A DNA stretch of 46,013 nucleotides from Burkholderiaceae bacterium. GTDB taxonomy: Bacteria > Pseudomonadota > Gammaproteobacteria > Burkholderiales > Burkholderiaceae. Positions within the stretch are counted from its first letter, which is position 1; every line of letters starts with the position of its first letter. The stretch spans positions 1 to 46,013 of the forward strand of contig CANFME010000007.1 in NCBI GenBank assembly GCA_947448305.1, read 5' to 3'. Below are positions 46,011-46,013 of this stretch, piece after piece. The translations under genes and the position numbers were made by a program. The notes under the pieces are model-generated. The model made no database searches. It saw only the letters and a program-made list of their open reading frames with translations, and was not told where the DNA came from.

Positions 46011-46013
46011 AAA

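Noticed and set aside
1..46013. CRISPR arrays, insertion sequences, prophage or plasmid origin
   Set aside because: No regularly spaced repeats, transposase, phage structural or replication initiator genes were seen anywhere.

Overview
The window is a dense, AT-rich (by eye roughly 40% G+C) stretch of a bacterial chromosome, almost entirely housekeeping genes. Gene content and order point to a betaproteobacterium of the order Burkholderiales, most like the small-genome, Polynucleobacter-type members of Burkholderiaceae. The evidence is a set of neighbourhoods typical of that order: rpsP-rimM-trmD-rplS; a Nudix/CbiB-like/rsgA/M48 peptidase/orn block; rne-moaA-mobA-moeA divergent from rluC; maf|yceD-rpmF-plsX-fabHDG-acpP-fabF; lepA-lepB-rnc-era-recO-pdxJ-acpS-nagZ; and efp-earP|uvrC-pgsA-tRNA-Gly-tRNA-Cys. 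EF-P carries Arg32 beside the arginine rhamnosyltransferase gene earP. Taxonomy is inferred from order and protein motifs; no search was run.

Layout. 1-104: what looks like the 3' half of a 6S RNA gene, cut by the window edge. 153-671: a META-domain lipoprotein. 839-3205: the S16/RimM/TrmD/L19 operon with a good terminator. 3252-9817: CoA pyrophosphatase, a CbiB-like membrane protein, RsgA, an M48 peptidase, oligoribonuclease, MogA and PmbA. 9814-12692: folA, thyA, a flavoprotein ferredoxin reductase and 7Fe ferredoxin, all on the minus strand. 12846-13838: a D-2-hydroxyacid dehydrogenase. 13842-14156: an unknown small membrane protein. 14226-19942: moeA-mobA-moaA behind RNase E. 20419-23069: rluC, a HAD phosphatase and a signal-peptide-peptidase-like protease. 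23101-24455: an RsmI-like methyltransferase and a Maf pyrophosphatase. 24474-30862: YceD, L32 and the complete type II fatty acid initiation/elongation cluster. 30908-38431: an HtrA protease, then LepA, signal peptidase, RNase III, Era, RecO, PdxJ and AcpS. 38460-39545: NagZ. 39664-41252: a HipBA toxin-antitoxin pair, the only clearly accessory genes. 41411-45611: EF-P, EarP, UvrC and PgsA. Two tRNA genes close the window.

The genes group by job: ribosome and RNA biology (S16, L19, L32, RimM, TrmD, RsgA, RluC, RNase E, RNase III, Era, Orn, LepA, EF-P/EarP); lipid synthesis (plsX, fabHDG, acpP, fabF, acpS, pgsA); molybdenum cofactor (mog, moaA, mobA, moeA); folate/thymidylate (folA, thyA); and envelope quality control (HtrA, SppA-like, LepB, NagZ). 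Gene spacing is very tight: many 1-4 bp stop/start overlaps, and divergent pairs separated by 54, 27 or 18 bp, or with overlapping start codons.

I found no CRISPR array, IS element, prophage or obvious new multi-gene system. The observations most worth a second look are regulatory: a terminator-like hairpin plus a 9-codon leader ORF coupled to plsX; nested perfect hairpins between fdxA and its reductase gene; a structured rne leader; hairpins and a TTG start limiting rimM; paired operator-like repeats before hipBA; and the apparent absence of the sigma-E module between fabF and a single-PDZ HtrA gene.
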